Assembly: GCA_006538405.1 (NCBI GenBank) | Contig: BJKQ01000003.1 | Span: 1-64,000 of the forward strand | Direction of reading: 5' to 3' | DNA: 64,000 nucleotides | Source of the DNA: Hansfordia pulvinata | Lineage: Eukaryota > Ascomycota > Sordariomycetes > Xylariales | Shown: positions 1 to 10,691 of the stretch, in pieces | Numbering within the stretch: position 1 is the first letter of the stretch | Layout of the letters: every line of letters begins with the position of its first letter | Notes under the pieces: generated by a model | The model's database searches: none | Told to the model about the DNA's origin: nothing | The model's input: only the letters and a program-made list of their open reading frames with translations | Made by a program: the position numbers and the translations under genes

Positions 1-87
1 CTAACCCTAACCCTACCCTAACCCTAACCCTAACCCTAACCCTAACCCTAACCCTAACCCTAACCCTAACCCTAACCCTAACCCTAA
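1..87. repeat. Telomere, CCCTAA repeat tract
   Basis: About fourteen consecutive CCCTAA units run from base 1 to base 87, oriented as expected for the left end of a chromosome (the G-rich TTAGGG strand runs toward the end). One unit near positions 11-15 is a five-base CCCTA variant. The tract stops sharply at AAGCTAATAA, so the window includes a true chromosome end rather than interstitial repeats. Confidence 0.97.
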
Positions 88-182
88 GCTAATAACATGT
101 ATTAATAAGTTAAGTATATAAAGAAGTAAAAGTTACTTTATTTACGTATCGTATACCGTGCGGCAAATCTATATAACGCGTC

Positions 183-224
183 CGTGGTGACGCGTTTAAG
201 CGCGCGTAAACGTGGTGACGCGTT
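183..224. repeat. 14-bp direct repeat near telomere
   Basis: CGTGGTGACGCGTT occurs exactly at 183-196 and again at 211-224, with start points 28 bases apart. A CGCGCG core lies between them and ACGCGT just upstream. It is a GC island in otherwise AT-rich sequence, about 100 bases from the telomere repeats. Function unknown. Confidence 0.7.
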
Positions 225-1310
225 AACCGGTATCTTTATAAGTGATTAATTGAAACGACCTCCTTTTTATTTATTATTTAATTAAGCTTAAAGTTTACCT
301 TAAATTTCGATTATTAATTACACGCTTATACTTAAAGATAATTTAATATAAATCCTTAGCTTTTAATTAATTATATTTATTTATTTTAATACGTTTCTTA
401 TTTTAATTTATATAAGCGACTTATTTATTAAAAAGTATAACACTTACTTAAAAGCACTTTTACCTTATATACAAAGGGCTTAACCCTTTTATTTTATATT
501 TATTTTAAAGCGAATATAAAAGGTATTTTAAAGCAGTTTATTTAATATAAATTACTTAAAGTGCACGTATAAAGTTTAATTTAAAAAAAAGATAATTAAT
601 ATTAAATACACTTTAATTATAATTATTAATTATACTTTTATACGCACGCTTATTATACGCTTAATTATATAAGTTAAGATTAAGCTTATTTTAACTTAAT
701 TTATTAGCTTTAACGGCCGTAAGTAATACTTATAAGTATTAAGTTAACCGCCTTTACGGCTTAACTTATATATTAATTAAGTCTTTTATACGGCTTTATA
801 AATAAGATATTATAATAAGAATAAGTAATATTAATATTATCACGTATTACGTATATATCCACCCTTTATAAACGTTATACTTTATATAGCTTAATTAATA
901 ATTCCTTTAAAGGTCCGATTAATATAAAACATGTTTATATTTTTAATAAATTTAAAAATTAATAATAATTAATTTTAATTAAAATTAAAGAAAATAAATG
1001 AATTTATATAAGCTTTATATTTAAAAAAGTTGAACCTCTTTAAAACTGACTTTTATTAAATTAAGTTTAAGCTTATATATTATAATTAAAAGTAAATTAA
1101 TAATTTAACTTTATTATATATTACTTAATAATAAATACGATCTTAATTATAAAGTGATGTATAATTAAAATTTAAAAAGTTTATAAATAAGATTAATATA
1201 CTATTTATTATCCTTCTTTATAATTCGAGTAAGTGTTCTTTATTTTTTATGTCTTTTAAGCGTCGCGCAGCGCGTCGGTGCACACTCGCGTTAAACATAA
1301 CCTGAACATA

Positions 1311-1424
1311 AGCTGAAGGTAATTTAATCGAAGCTGAATATAAGCTGAATATAAGCTGAATGCAGCTGTGTGGAAGCTGAATATAAGCTGAATCCAATTA
1401 TATGAAAGCTGAAAACGAGCTGAA
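1311..1424. repeat. Helically phased AGCTGAA array
   Basis: AGCTGAA begins at 1311, 1332, 1343, 1354, 1375, 1386, 1407 and 1418, with an imperfect AGCTG at 1364. Spacings are 11 bases or about twice that, so nine motif copies sit on a ladder of about 10.7 bases, close to one DNA turn. The spacers are not conserved, and the period is not a multiple of three, so this is not a coding repeat. Confidence 0.75.
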
Positions 1425-1652
1425 TTCAATCGGGCGAATACTATTTTAGCTTCCCTCACGTTTTATTGCATACCCTTCCCTTATCGCTTTATTACTTGAA
1501 TAATACTTATATTCGAAGGTTTCTTAATCTCAATGATTGCTATTAAAGTTTAAACATTAAAAACCTATCTCCTCTTTAAATTTCAGTCCTAGTGTATTAT
1601 TCTTCCCGTATCTTAAAGGAGCTTATTATTCCTTTATTATAGTCGAAAAAAG

Positions 1653-1941
1653 ATGCACTGCTTTATTCCCTTTAAGGTTGCCGTAATCGCCGTGTCGATG
1701 GTAGGCTTCGCAATGGCTGGGTAAGTTAACATCCTTTATAAAGCGCGCTTAATCTCGACTAACTGATGTGTCTAGGTGTGGGGATAAAGAATGGGTGGAA
1801 CATCCGGAAGGAGAGAAAGAGCGGGAGGTCGCTAAGAAGAAAATCGAAGATGATTGCCCGAAAGACGTTGGATGGGTCAGCGAAGGTCACGGTAAAGGTT
1901 TTATTGGGGGCATATACTATGTTTGCTGGTGTGATCATTGA
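1653..1941 (+). CDS. Small secreted cysteine protein, candidate effector
   Basis: Two exons, 1653-1720 and 1776-1941, flank a 55-nt intron with a GTAAGT donor, a CTAAC branch point near 1759 and a CTAG acceptor. Splicing gives 77 residues. The first 22 form a clear signal peptide (charged start, hydrophobic core, FAMA just before the predicted cleavage). The mature part of about 55 residues is highly charged in its first half (EKEREVAKKK) and has four cysteines, enough for two disulfides, ending in a VCWCDH tail. No family is recognised. Size, secretion, cysteine pattern and location at the edge of a RIP-like block 1.6 kb from the telomere are typical of fungal effectors or antimicrobial peptides. 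That role is inference. The good splice signals and intact frame argue that it is a real gene. Confidence 0.6.
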
Positions 1942-2235
1942 ACCATGCGGCTATTTAACTTTGAAGTTCCAATATCCACTCGTCGAATAGGTCGGCTTTG
2001 CCGTATTCAACCCAAGAAGAAGGTCGTGCTACCACGAGCAATCCTAGTATTGACAGAATAATAGGCTTAACTCGTAAGCACATGCGATATCCACACCTAT
2101 TTAATTCCTGTTTCATCACTTATGGCTGGGTGTAACTTTTCTTTCCACAGCCTTGTTTTGCCACAGCCATATATTGAGATCGGTTTTGAATCTTAGCCAA
2201 CAGTTGGAAAAAAAGCATGAATATAGGATGATGTT

Positions 2236-4374
2236 TCAAAAGCCATCAAGATCCATGAAGAACTCCCAACCTATATCGTAGTCCGCCGGCACGTCGTTTG
2301 AATAAGACAGCAACACTGGTTCCCGCACGTCGTTGTCCTGCTCTAATTCTAGCGGTGCTTTCGAAAACGTATCATTAAGCAGAGCCATCCCTTCGGCCGT
2401 TCTTTCTACGGTCTGCCTGCCTTTTCTAACGACTGTACCGAAGAAGGGAATCCGGAAATATTCGGGGGTGCTCGGCGTCGAAAGCAGACCCGTGAGCGTC
2501 TTACGACACTGCGACGCAATTGGACAGTCCTCCTGAGTCTCCTGGCGTTGAAAGGACCGAATTAATATCGACACAGCTTCGATATCGCCGCCACCACTTA
2601 GCATGCTTTCACCGGCGGAGCCTGTATAGCCTAAAAGCATAACAACCGCGCTGGTGAATGCCATGAAATCCACGAGTTTGCATTCAGACAGACTCGGCTC
2701 TTCGGTGTCACCGTGCAAGCTCAGATAACGCCTCAGCAACTGGCGTGCGGCCCCTAAGCCATGGGACCGCATGACTGAAGCTAAAGCGGAGTTCTCTTCG
2801 GCAATGCTGAAGAACGGTAAGAAAATGTATAGTCGCAGGTGGAAGAAGAAGAGTTGCTGGTGCAGCCGGACGTGGGTTTCGTTGAACTCAGGACCCCCAG
2901 CTTGGACCCGGTCGGGGACCTCCCACCAGGTTTCTGGAAAGGATGTTTCAAGGTTTCTCATTTCCTCGTCCAGTTCCAGTGCTTTAGAGACAGAAGTCTT
3001 TGTTATCGAGTGATTTCGGTCAACAACCTTTCCAGCTATTGTTGCACAGCGGATGCTCATGGTCGAATTCAAGTCGTCAACCTCGGCTTTGGTCTCTAGG
3101 ATTTGTTGATGGTGCACGTCGACAAAGCCGTACGGCAGCCCAAGGAAAAGGCTCATCATGCGGTCTGCTTGATAAATAGATAGCCAGAGCCGTCTCTTAG
3201 CTGTTGAAGTCAGGGCGGCCCGAGACAGGTCCTGTTCATGGCGTCAGCGGTCAGCTCTTGTCTCCAAGATTAAATGCTAACATGCCGTTAGTTGGGCGAT
3301 CATGACTACTCTGCGGTACGCCATCCACGATCTTCTGGGCTGACCCTCATCCGCGTAGAGAATGGCCAACAAGATCAGGCATTCCAAACCTTCCACGGTG
3401 GACGTATGCGCCATGTCGGAGACAACGAGGCGGTCAACCGAGGCGTATATTGGGGACCCGTCGATGTCCGAAGCAAAAGCGAAAGCAATTGCCATCTTGC
3501 CCAATTCTGAGGGGCGATCGCTCGTGTAGGTCCGCTTCACGAAATCCGAGAAAGACTCGATAGTGTCGTCATACATGCCACGAAGAGCTCGATGTATTCG
3601 AATCCACCAGCCTTTATTGGCCAGCGCAACCGCCATGATGGACCCGTAAGACGGCAGCACTGTCCTTATTGTGTCGCATATACTTGGGCCCTGATCGGAT
3701 GAGTTTGGCTCGGGAGGCCTGCTGGAGGAGGCATGAGGTGCCCCATGATCCGTTGTTGACAGGCAAGATATGCTGCTGTTTCTGGCCAGGCGTTGCGCAG
3801 ATGAATCCGTGGCATCCTCCGTTTGAGGAGATTGAGTGAGCTGTGCTGACTTGTCAAGTTTGCTGAACATACACCCTGCATCACAGCATCGGCCTGGGGT
3901 CCGGGGGAGTGTAAGGAAACTCACTCCTGATGGGTCAAGAACCATGAGGAAGGGCGGTCGCTGGTCCACTCCACTGCACTCAAGAGCGTCGTCTCAAGCC
4001 GGGTGGGCGCCTGGGTCGGCCGCTGCCAATTCAGGGGCCTTGCGGCTGCTGTTTCCCGGAGGGTCGAATTCTGGGTGTCGGCCCGCCGGCCGGCCAATGC
4101 CATTATCGCTTTGGCTTACACATAGTGTGTGACGAGATGTGCAATTGAAACAAACCGAGGCTCCTGGCATCGAGTCGCACCTGATTTTTCGACGGCGGCC
4201 TAGATAAATGTACATCAGCGGGCCTGTCGGAGCAGCTGTGCGCGGGAGGTGGGAAAGCTACTCGCATTCTGTGCAGCTGCGTGTCCCTTTCCGCATGGTC
4301 TTGCGTGTCCGCATCGAGGACGCAGACGCAGATGTAGACGCAGATCCCGAGGCCTGGGGAGATCCGCGGACCAT
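2236..4374 (-). CDS. Zn2Cys6 transcription factor, five exons
   Basis: Reading exons 4374-4266, 4199-4120, 4070-3925, 3862-3286 and 3231-2236 gives about 635 residues. The zinc binuclear cluster has the expected spacing CX2CX6CX8CX2CX6C. Its second cysteine codon is split by intron 1, which needs a GC donor (GCGAGT) instead of GT. The core RRRKIRCDS is encoded in exon 2. Exons 4-5 carry the fungal transcription-factor middle homology region, including RRLWLSIYQADRMMS. Intron 4 also only keeps frame with a GC donor (GCATGT). Nuclear DNA-binding regulator; targets unknown. The divergent SDR at 4921 is a plausible target by adjacency. The start at 4374 is the ATG giving a short Ser-rich leader; a start at 4314 or further upstream is possible. 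Confidence 0.75.
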
Positions 4375-4754
4375 GATGGAGACCTTTAGGCGCTGTACTT
4401 GGTCGAAGAAGATCTGGTCGACGAAGAGCTGCAGAACGCGGCGCAGTGGCCAGGTCGTCCGCGGGTGGGCTGACTCGTCCGCGGACTGGCTGATTCGTCC
4501 GCGGGCCAAACGGCCGGTACCGACTTGGCGAACGAATGTACTTATAAGGACCCCCACTTCCTGCCGTACCCCCCAGTTTTTCAGACTACTTGGACAGCCA
4601 TTCCGCCGTTCTAATGAACCGAGAGTAGCAATTGTGCGATTTCCTTGATTCTTAATCATGTCTCGTCCGCGGACGAGCGTATGAATTTGAATCATGCGCC
4701 CAGTTCAGGTCCGACCTCGTTATCAGAGCCAGTGCCAGTGCGGCAGTGCCCGTC

Positions 4755-4775
4755 TTCGGGAAGTATATAAGGGTT
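4755..4775 (+). promoter_or_regulatory. TATA-like box upstream of SDR
   Basis: AGTATATAAGG lies about 155 bases before the SDR start at 4921, in the intergenic space shared with the divergent zinc-cluster regulator. Sequence match only. Confidence 0.4.
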
Positions 4776-4920
4776 TCATTGTCACAGACTGAAGAATATT
4801 ACCGCCGAAACGATCACGGAAGTGAATCTCATACTTTTATTGCATTTCAGCCACCCGAAACCCCCATTCCAACTTGTCTCCTCTATCGGTTCACTCCCCG
4901 TGCAGCTGAAGTGGGCGATT

Positions 4921-5906
4921 ATGGCATCTCTCGTGTGGCTTGTGACAGGAGCCTCGGCCGGCATTGGAGCTGCACTCGTCGAGGAAATCGTCCGTCGAGG
5001 CGATAAGGTGATTGCTGCCAACAGACAGGTTCAACAAATGGCCGATCGCGCTTCGGAAAATGTATCGCTTCTTGAGCTAGACCTCACGTCAGGCTACAAA
5101 GCCATTGCGAGCAAAGTCCAGGAGGCTTGGCAGATGTTCGGGCGAATTGATGTTCTTGTCAACAATGCTGGCACATTTCTGTTCACCCCATTCGAAGAAA
5201 CCAGGTACGTCTAGTCCACCCCGACAGCCGAGCCTCAACAGCTAACCCTGGAGCAATACGCAGCGATGACGACGCAGAACGGATCTTCCAGACCAACGTC
5301 TTCGGCCAGCTGCACATGACCAGGGCCATTCTCCCACTCTTCCGCAAACAAGGATCAGGGACAATCACGTTCACTGCCTCAAACCAACTATGGGGGAACA
5401 TGCCCTACACGACCTACTACAACATGACCAAGTGGACAAACAGCTCTCTTGCCGAATCACTACACAAGGAGGTCTCGTCGCTCGGTATTCGCTGCGTCGC
5501 CTTTGAGTGCGGCGGTGTTGCCACACGCCTCTTTGAACCGCGCGCGAAGGACAAAGTTGCTTCGAAGGGGAAGATCGAGGATCATAAGACTCCTATCCAA
5601 GCATACGTGCCAGGGCTCGCTGCTGCCTCGCAGGCCGTGGCGGAAATGGGTATGCCCCTAGGCGACCCTAACAAGGTCGCCAAGGCAATGGCTGATGTGG
5701 TCAAGGGCGAAGGTATGGCGACGGGCAGAGTTTGGTCGTCACGGATCGCCCTGGGAACAGACTCCCTGCGATGGCAGAAGATTAAGATACAGCAGGAGGC
5801 CATAGTGACGGCCCGTTGGGAGGATGTCGCCGTCAGTACGGATCGTGACAGCGCAGTGGTCTCCGATAAGTTGGATCACTTCGCTTTGATGTCGGGGGCC
5901 GAGTGA
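4921..5906 (+). CDS. Short-chain dehydrogenase/reductase (SDR A)
   Basis: Two exons, 4921-5204 and 5264-5906, with a 59-nt intron (GTACGT donor, GCTAAC branch), encode 308 residues. The N-terminus carries the Rossmann cofactor motif TGASAGIG (residues about 8-15), then NNAG and an active-site YNMTK (YxxxK) with a preceding Ser. The family is the classical SDRs that oxidise or reduce alcohol/ketone groups with NAD(P)H; the long C-terminal part after YxxxK resembles fungal 17-beta-hydroxysteroid-dehydrogenase-like enzymes of secondary metabolism. No signal peptide, so probably cytosolic. The ATG at 4921 starts just before the Rossmann strand; an in-frame ATG at 4822 would add a 33-residue leader and is less likely. 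It is divergent from the zinc-cluster regulator, a common regulator-target layout. Substrate cannot be inferred. Confidence 0.85.
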
Positions 5907-6513
5907 CGTCACTGTACTTAGCTGTATCGATCCGTACTTGAAAAAACTGATTAACAATTTGGACAGTGGGAATACTTACTTAAGGTAGTCTGGCCACGGT
6001 AAGTGGGATCACACTCTAGCATCAGTGAGTCAAGAGGGAACGTCGCTGCAGAAGATCTTACTGTTGGATGGTTCTACCATTATCGATGTGCCAAACGCCG
6101 ACAGCAAACTCCGGGCTGATCGGAGGCGAAGTCTCTTTTGATTATTAATAGATGTGTTCTATTGCGGTGTATAGATAATCCTATCTCGACCGGATCGTTT
6201 GATGTGATTATATAGAATAACGCTGAAGATACCTGCATCGTCAGGAATGCCGAATGTCTCATACTCTCGTGATTCTCCTCGGTCATCATTGCTGGCAAAG
6301 AACATCGGCGTAAATCATCATCTTCGCACCCACCTCCTCCGCTGACGTCATCGCCCAGGCGGGCCAGCAATCAATAACACACTTTACGACTACTCGTACG
6401 CCCGGGCTACCAACGGCTTTGCCCCTCTTCTATTCTTGCCAGCGACACCAGCAGCAAGACGACTTGTCACTGAACGCTATCTACGAATCTCACTGGGTAA
6501 AGCACGAAGCATC
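5907..6513. other. Intergenic spacer
   Basis: No supported gene. One TACTCGTA octamer occurs at 6391. The segment holds the terminator side of SDR A and the promoter of SDR B. Confidence 0.5.
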
Positions 6514-7479
6514 ATGGCAACATCGAGAAACATGAAAGGAAACCCCTGCCCGGTTAACGACAACGGAAGCGGGCTCGGCGGCAAGGTCGTGCTGATCACG
6601 GGTGCGTCGCAGGGCATCGGTCGCAGCATTGCGGTGGAGTTCGCGGGGGCGACGCCGGCGCCGCGGGCCTTGATCCTCGTGTCGCGGTCCCTAGATCGCC
6701 TAGCGGGCGTCATCGGGGCCGTGCAGGCGGCCAACCCCGCCGTGCGCGTGTTGCCGCGGGCCGTGGATGTTGGGGCGCGCGGGGCCGATATCGCGGGCGC
6801 CATCTCCTCGGCCCTGGCCGAGATTGATGACGGCGACGTCGACGGCAAGGAGGCCAGAAGACAAGGGAAGGGCACTCGTACGTCGCTGGACGTGCTGGTG
6901 AACAACGCGGGCGCGGCGGTCGGGGCGCCCCGGGCATTCGGCGACCAGACGAGCGACGAGATCGAGACGATGCTCGACGTGAACGTGCGGGGCTACATGC
7001 GGGCGGCGCATGCAGCGCTGAACGCGGGCGGGATGCTGCGGTGGGGCCGGGGCACGATCCTCAACGTGACATCGGTGACGGCTCTCGAGGTGCCGCCGTT
7101 CCCCGGGGAGGCAGTCTACCACGCGTCCAAGGCGGCACAAGAGGGGTTCACGAACGCGCTGCGGGCCGAGTTGTCCGGGACGGATGTGCGAGTGCTGGCG
7201 CTGCGGCCGGGGGTCGTGGCGGGCACTGAGTTCCACGAGAAGCGGGTCGGTTTTGCGGCCGGCAAAGAGCTGTACGAGGACTTTATGCGCGGCTACGAGC
7301 CGCTCCTCCCAGGGGACGTGGCGGCGGCGGCGCGCTTCATGGTCGAGGCGCCTGGGGGTGCGCGCGTCAGCGTCAAGGCCCTCGATGTCGTGCCTACGGC
7401 CCAGCGCAGCCTGTCCGTGTTCGACAGGGAATGGAATGCGCGCCGCGGGGCCGGCGACGTCAAGATGGAGCGCGGCTGA
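6514..7479 (+). CDS. Short-chain dehydrogenase/reductase (SDR B), GC-rich
   Basis: An intronless frame of 321 residues starts at ATG 6514, which sits in a good context (CATCATGGC). Motifs in order are TGASQGIG (cofactor), NNAG, a Ser-containing strand NVTSV, and the active-site YHASK. This makes it a classical NADP-type SDR of the YdfG / 3-hydroxy-acid dehydrogenase kind. A poorly conserved Gly/Asp/Lys-rich insertion lies between the cofactor domain and NNAG. The gene is much more GC-rich at third positions than its neighbours and lacks introns, which could reflect transfer from a bacterium or simply strong codon bias. Cytosolic; substrate unknown. The frame is open upstream to 6436 but without an ATG there. 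Confidence 0.85.
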   Translation: MATSRNMKGNPCPVNDNGSGLGGKVVLITGASQGIGRSIAVEFAGATPAPRALILVSRSLDRLAGVIGAVQAANPAVRVLPRAVDVGARGADIAGAISSALAEIDDGDVDGKEARRQGKGTRTSLDVLVNNAGAAVGAPRAFGDQTSDEIETMLDVNVRGYMRAAHAALNAGGMLRWGRGTILNVTSVTALEVPPFPGEAVYHASKAAQEGFTNALRAELSGTDVRVLALRPGVVAGTEFHEKRVGFAAGKELYEDFMRGYEPLLPGDVAAAARFMVEAPGGARVSVKALDVVPTAQRSLSVFDREWNARRGAGDVKMERG

Positions 7480-7531
7480 TATGGCTAGGAGGCAACGCCC
7501 GCGTTGAAGAGGGGGGTGAAGACTCAGGCGC

Positions 7532-7565
<34 letters not shown>

Positions 7566-8209
7566 AATCGGAGGATGAGGAAGATACTTTGTGGCAGTGC
7601 TTGCCAATTAGCAGGTTCAAGGCCACTCTGTACTGAAGGCTTTGCACCTTCGCAGTAATCCGAGGCTTCCACTTTGTGCCCATCTCGGCCTGCTCTGCTC
7701 GTCAGCCCTGTACGCATGGCGTCCACCCACGGCTGTCATCATCGTATTTAGGGCTTTGCGCGTGGCGTAACGCTACGAGGACCTCAAGTGGGTAGATGTC
7801 CACAACGATTGCGGAACCGAACCCCTGTCGGGCCGCGCGAAGATGAATATGCCTCTCGTATACCCCCGGCCATTGCATTGATGTGTGAAGGTTGTTTGCA
7901 GGTAGCTCCGACCTGATGGCGGCCGCGATGTAACTGCCCAGCTCGACATTCACGGCTTGTGAGACTGCATTAGGCGTGTCAGATGATGGAGTTTGGAGAA
8001 TCTAAATAGGTACCTATTGGGAGAACCTATACGTGCGCACCGCGCAGATTGAAAGTGACTGCGGCCCTTTCCAGCTTCGAATGAAGACCAAAAAACGTAG
8101 CAAGAAATGAATTCACCACAGCCTCTGATGCTATCCTTGCACGCAACACACTACTAAATCTTACAAAACCTTTCCGTTGACAGAACACGGCGAGCTGTTC
8201 ACGCTGCCT
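7480..8209. other. Intergenic spacer
   Basis: Apart from the GA microsatellite nothing is supported. It lies between the 3' ends of two convergent genes. Confidence 0.5.
7534..7564. repeat. (GA)n microsatellite
   Basis: About fifteen uninterrupted GA units follow the stop codon of SDR B by 55 bases. Simple-sequence repeat, no inferred role. Confidence 0.9.
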
Positions 8210-8815
8210 CTAACTGGTGGTGGTTGTAGTAGGCGAAGACGTGGAGGTAGCCATAGTTGTTGGGGTTGCGGTGGTTGAGGTCGAGGGTGCAGGCGCACTG
8301 CCATTGTGACAGAAGAAATTGGCGCGGATGGCGTCTGTCAACGCGTCAATGCATGCGCCGTAGTTTCCAGACCCCAGATCGTAACCCCAGTCCATCCCGA
8401 CCATCGTGTCGGACTCTGACCAGATTTGAGTGTTTTGCTTGTAGTTGCAAGCACCGCCGGTACCTGTTGCATCGCCTGTCAGTAAAGTGCACCCACTAAC
8501 TAGTAACGTAGACACGGGGCGGCGCTTCACAGAAGCCAGGCTCCGTGTTTCTCGTGGGTGTCAAGTGGGATAGTACGTGCCTCCAAGGTCGCCGTTAAGT
8601 TCCTGCCAAAGGTATTTGATCATGTCGTCGGTATTAGGAACCTCGGTTCCCTCAACAGCCAGGTCTGCATGGAACCTGTTCGTGAGCTGGGCCCGCCACT
8701 GTCGTGTGTTGTTGATGGTAAAGTAGCAATCTTTGTAATCGATGCCGGTGGGTTCCTGTGCGAGTGCGGCGGGAGCCACAGAGAGTGCAACAAATGCCAG
8801 GGTATAGGACTTCAT
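8210..8815 (-). CDS. Secreted protein with Ser/Thr-rich tail, unknown function
   Basis: Exon 1 (8815-8577) encodes a signal peptide ending ALA followed by QEPTG and a domain with one cysteine. Exon 2 (8495-8210) adds four further cysteines and a low-complexity tail of about 30 Ser, Thr, Pro and Ala residues. An 81-nt intron with a GTACTA donor and a GTTAG acceptor keeps the frame, giving 174 residues. The tail looks like an O-glycosylated linker that would sit at the cell surface or in the wall; no hydrophobic GPI signal follows it. No family is recognised. The acceptor is the least certain element, because nearby AGs give other phases. A signal peptide plus even cysteine content suggests an extracellular, disulfide-bonded protein. 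Confidence 0.65.
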
Positions 8816-10691
8816 GATAGCGATAGGAAGTATTTTGAAAAAGAATTAAGGAGTGCGGGTAGCTGGATATGATGCTTGAGAGCGGACCGGAGTAGTCGAG
8901 CTGGTCTTGGAAGGTAAGTGTGGATAGTGTTGCTAAAAAGCAATGAATATGCGCGGTCATCATGTTTTTTATATTGATTTTCTCTTGCCGTCGCTCTGAA
9001 TCATTGCCATAGATCGCTTTGCGCATCATCTTGGATGGGCTCCCGAAAAGCGGTGATCCTGCATTCAGGAAGCCATAGAAAAGAAGTTCCGCAGCCTTCG
9101 GCGCATCGGCTCTTCGTCTATGATTAGGACGTTCTAGGCAGGAAACAGGCTGGTGAATTCAACTAAGGCACATCGCGAAGGTTCCTTGCTGCTAAGTCAC
9201 GGAAAAGTGGCGCAGGGCAGGATGTATCGCGAAGTGCGCTCTAGGTCGTAGTTGCCCCCCGGATAGCCTTCAAAGGCCAAAGGATCCTCGTATCGCGATG
9301 GTGTCGTGCCTAGCTATAAACTCTTCATCGTGTTCAGATTTAGCCTAATCTATTGTGTAAGGCCTTAAGGCTGTGACTTGAAGGATTACATGCCCGAGGT
9401 CGGCGACCATCGTAGAACCGCGTCCTGTTTGCCACTGAAGTTGGGTCTAAAAGAAAGGCTGCATTTCACGAGCTAAGTCAACTTCAGTTATTAATAACAT
9501 ATCTCAATGTAAATCGGAGGGCTGCTTTGTCCTATTCTGCCGGCCGCTAATACGCATTCAGAGCTACCTTTAATAGCATATAGCGCTTATCCGGCGGTTT
9601 CTCAAGAGTTCGCAGTGCTTAACGCTTTCAGGCTAATTAATAGTCTATGAAAACTACAGTCAATGGTATTGTGAATTGAACGATGCTCGACGGTCCTGAT
9701 TTTCTTATGTAAAGGGACCACTAACTTCGCGGTACATTGATCACGTATGCGGAAGTCTTCTACCGCGTCACTACTCAGTCTCGCATAAAGAAGCCGCTCT
9801 CGATTGCGAATGGGCGCTCTGACTGGACAGCTTGCTTTACCCCTCCTCTCATGCGCAGTGACACTGGAATGTGACGACTATGCATGTTGAGCGAAAGTCA
9901 CGCAACTTGGACAGGGAGCCCCTCCGAAGGGTGGCCTGATGAGACAATCTTCATTCATTCGAACCTGACGCAGCCAAAACTGGGGAGCCAAAGCTGGAAT
10001 GTGACAACCCTCCGTATCACAGGGGTTAATGCAGGCAATCGTTTCTTGATATGGGTAGCCACGCATGGGAATCCGAGCTATCCACGTGTCGGTCCATTCG
10101 GCCAGCGGCCTACAGCAGCACTGCGGGTGTCCCCATTAACCCTTCACCAGGCTACGGTGCTCTTACGGGTCTTTCCCTTGCAGAACATGGCTTTAGTTGC
10201 ATGTCCGCTTCCGCGATGGTTAGCCCTTTATGATGAGACATGCTTCTTTAGTCGGCGGCCCCGCTGGTAGCCCAGCGACCCCAGCCACCTATGTGGGCTT
10301 CTGCACGAGTTCTGCCGCTCCCTTCTAAGTTTTACAACCCTGACATGGCATTGCGAGACAAAGGCTAATCCACTGATTGATATGATGCAAGATGCGGATC
10401 TACCCGCCGCGTGTCGCGGCTTGCGGGTATTCAGCTTCATGGCCATGCACCCTCCGCTGCAAAGCACCGGACGCCCTTGGTCAGCTCTAACTTATGCTAT
10501 ATATAACGACTCCCCGCGTCGCAGCCGACTGGTCGTCATAATTCAGTGCTAGCTGTCACTATCCGGCAACACTCCTCTTCTTATCACTTACTGGTACCCC
10601 AATCTCACCGGTCCGCCTCGGATCCTCGACAACTTCATTCTAAGAGCTCTCAGTTCTTTCATCTAAGCTCCCCCGCCTCGACCGAGTCACG
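8816..10691. other. Gene-free spacer
   Basis: Nearly 1.9 kb with only short, unconvincing frames; none shows a domain, signal peptide or splice-supported structure. A TATA-like GCTATATATAACG at about 10496-10508 precedes the UbiA-type gene. Confidence 0.5.
10496..10508 (+). promoter_or_regulatory. TATA-like element of UbiA-type gene
   Basis: CTATATATAAC occurs about 190 bases upstream of the ATG at 10692, followed by a CT-rich leader typical of fungal promoters. Inferred from sequence and position only. Confidence 0.4.

Larger units (their letters stand above)
88..1652. other. AT-rich, RIP-like subtelomeric block
   Basis: The stretch is dominated by TTAA, TAAT and TATA words, with few CpA dinucleotides while CpG words such as ACGCGT survive. 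That pattern is expected of repeat-induced point mutation acting on a once-repeated sequence. No open frame of meaningful length or protein similarity is visible. It contains two GC-richer islands: a short direct repeat at 183-224 and a phased AGCTGAA array at 1311-1424. It probably derives from a telomere-associated repeat or transposon too decayed to name. Confidence 0.75.

Noticed and set aside
88..1652. AT-rich block as a centromere or replication origin
   Set aside because: Immediately inside the telomere and with a RIP-like signature; no independent evidence for either.
6700..7683. Long 327-residue open frame on the minus strand
   Set aside because: Arg/His/Pro-rich shadow of the GC-rich SDR B on the opposite strand, without domain or start signals.
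9884..10270. 128-residue plus-strand frame
   Set aside because: Low-complexity composition, no motif, overlapping frames on both strands.
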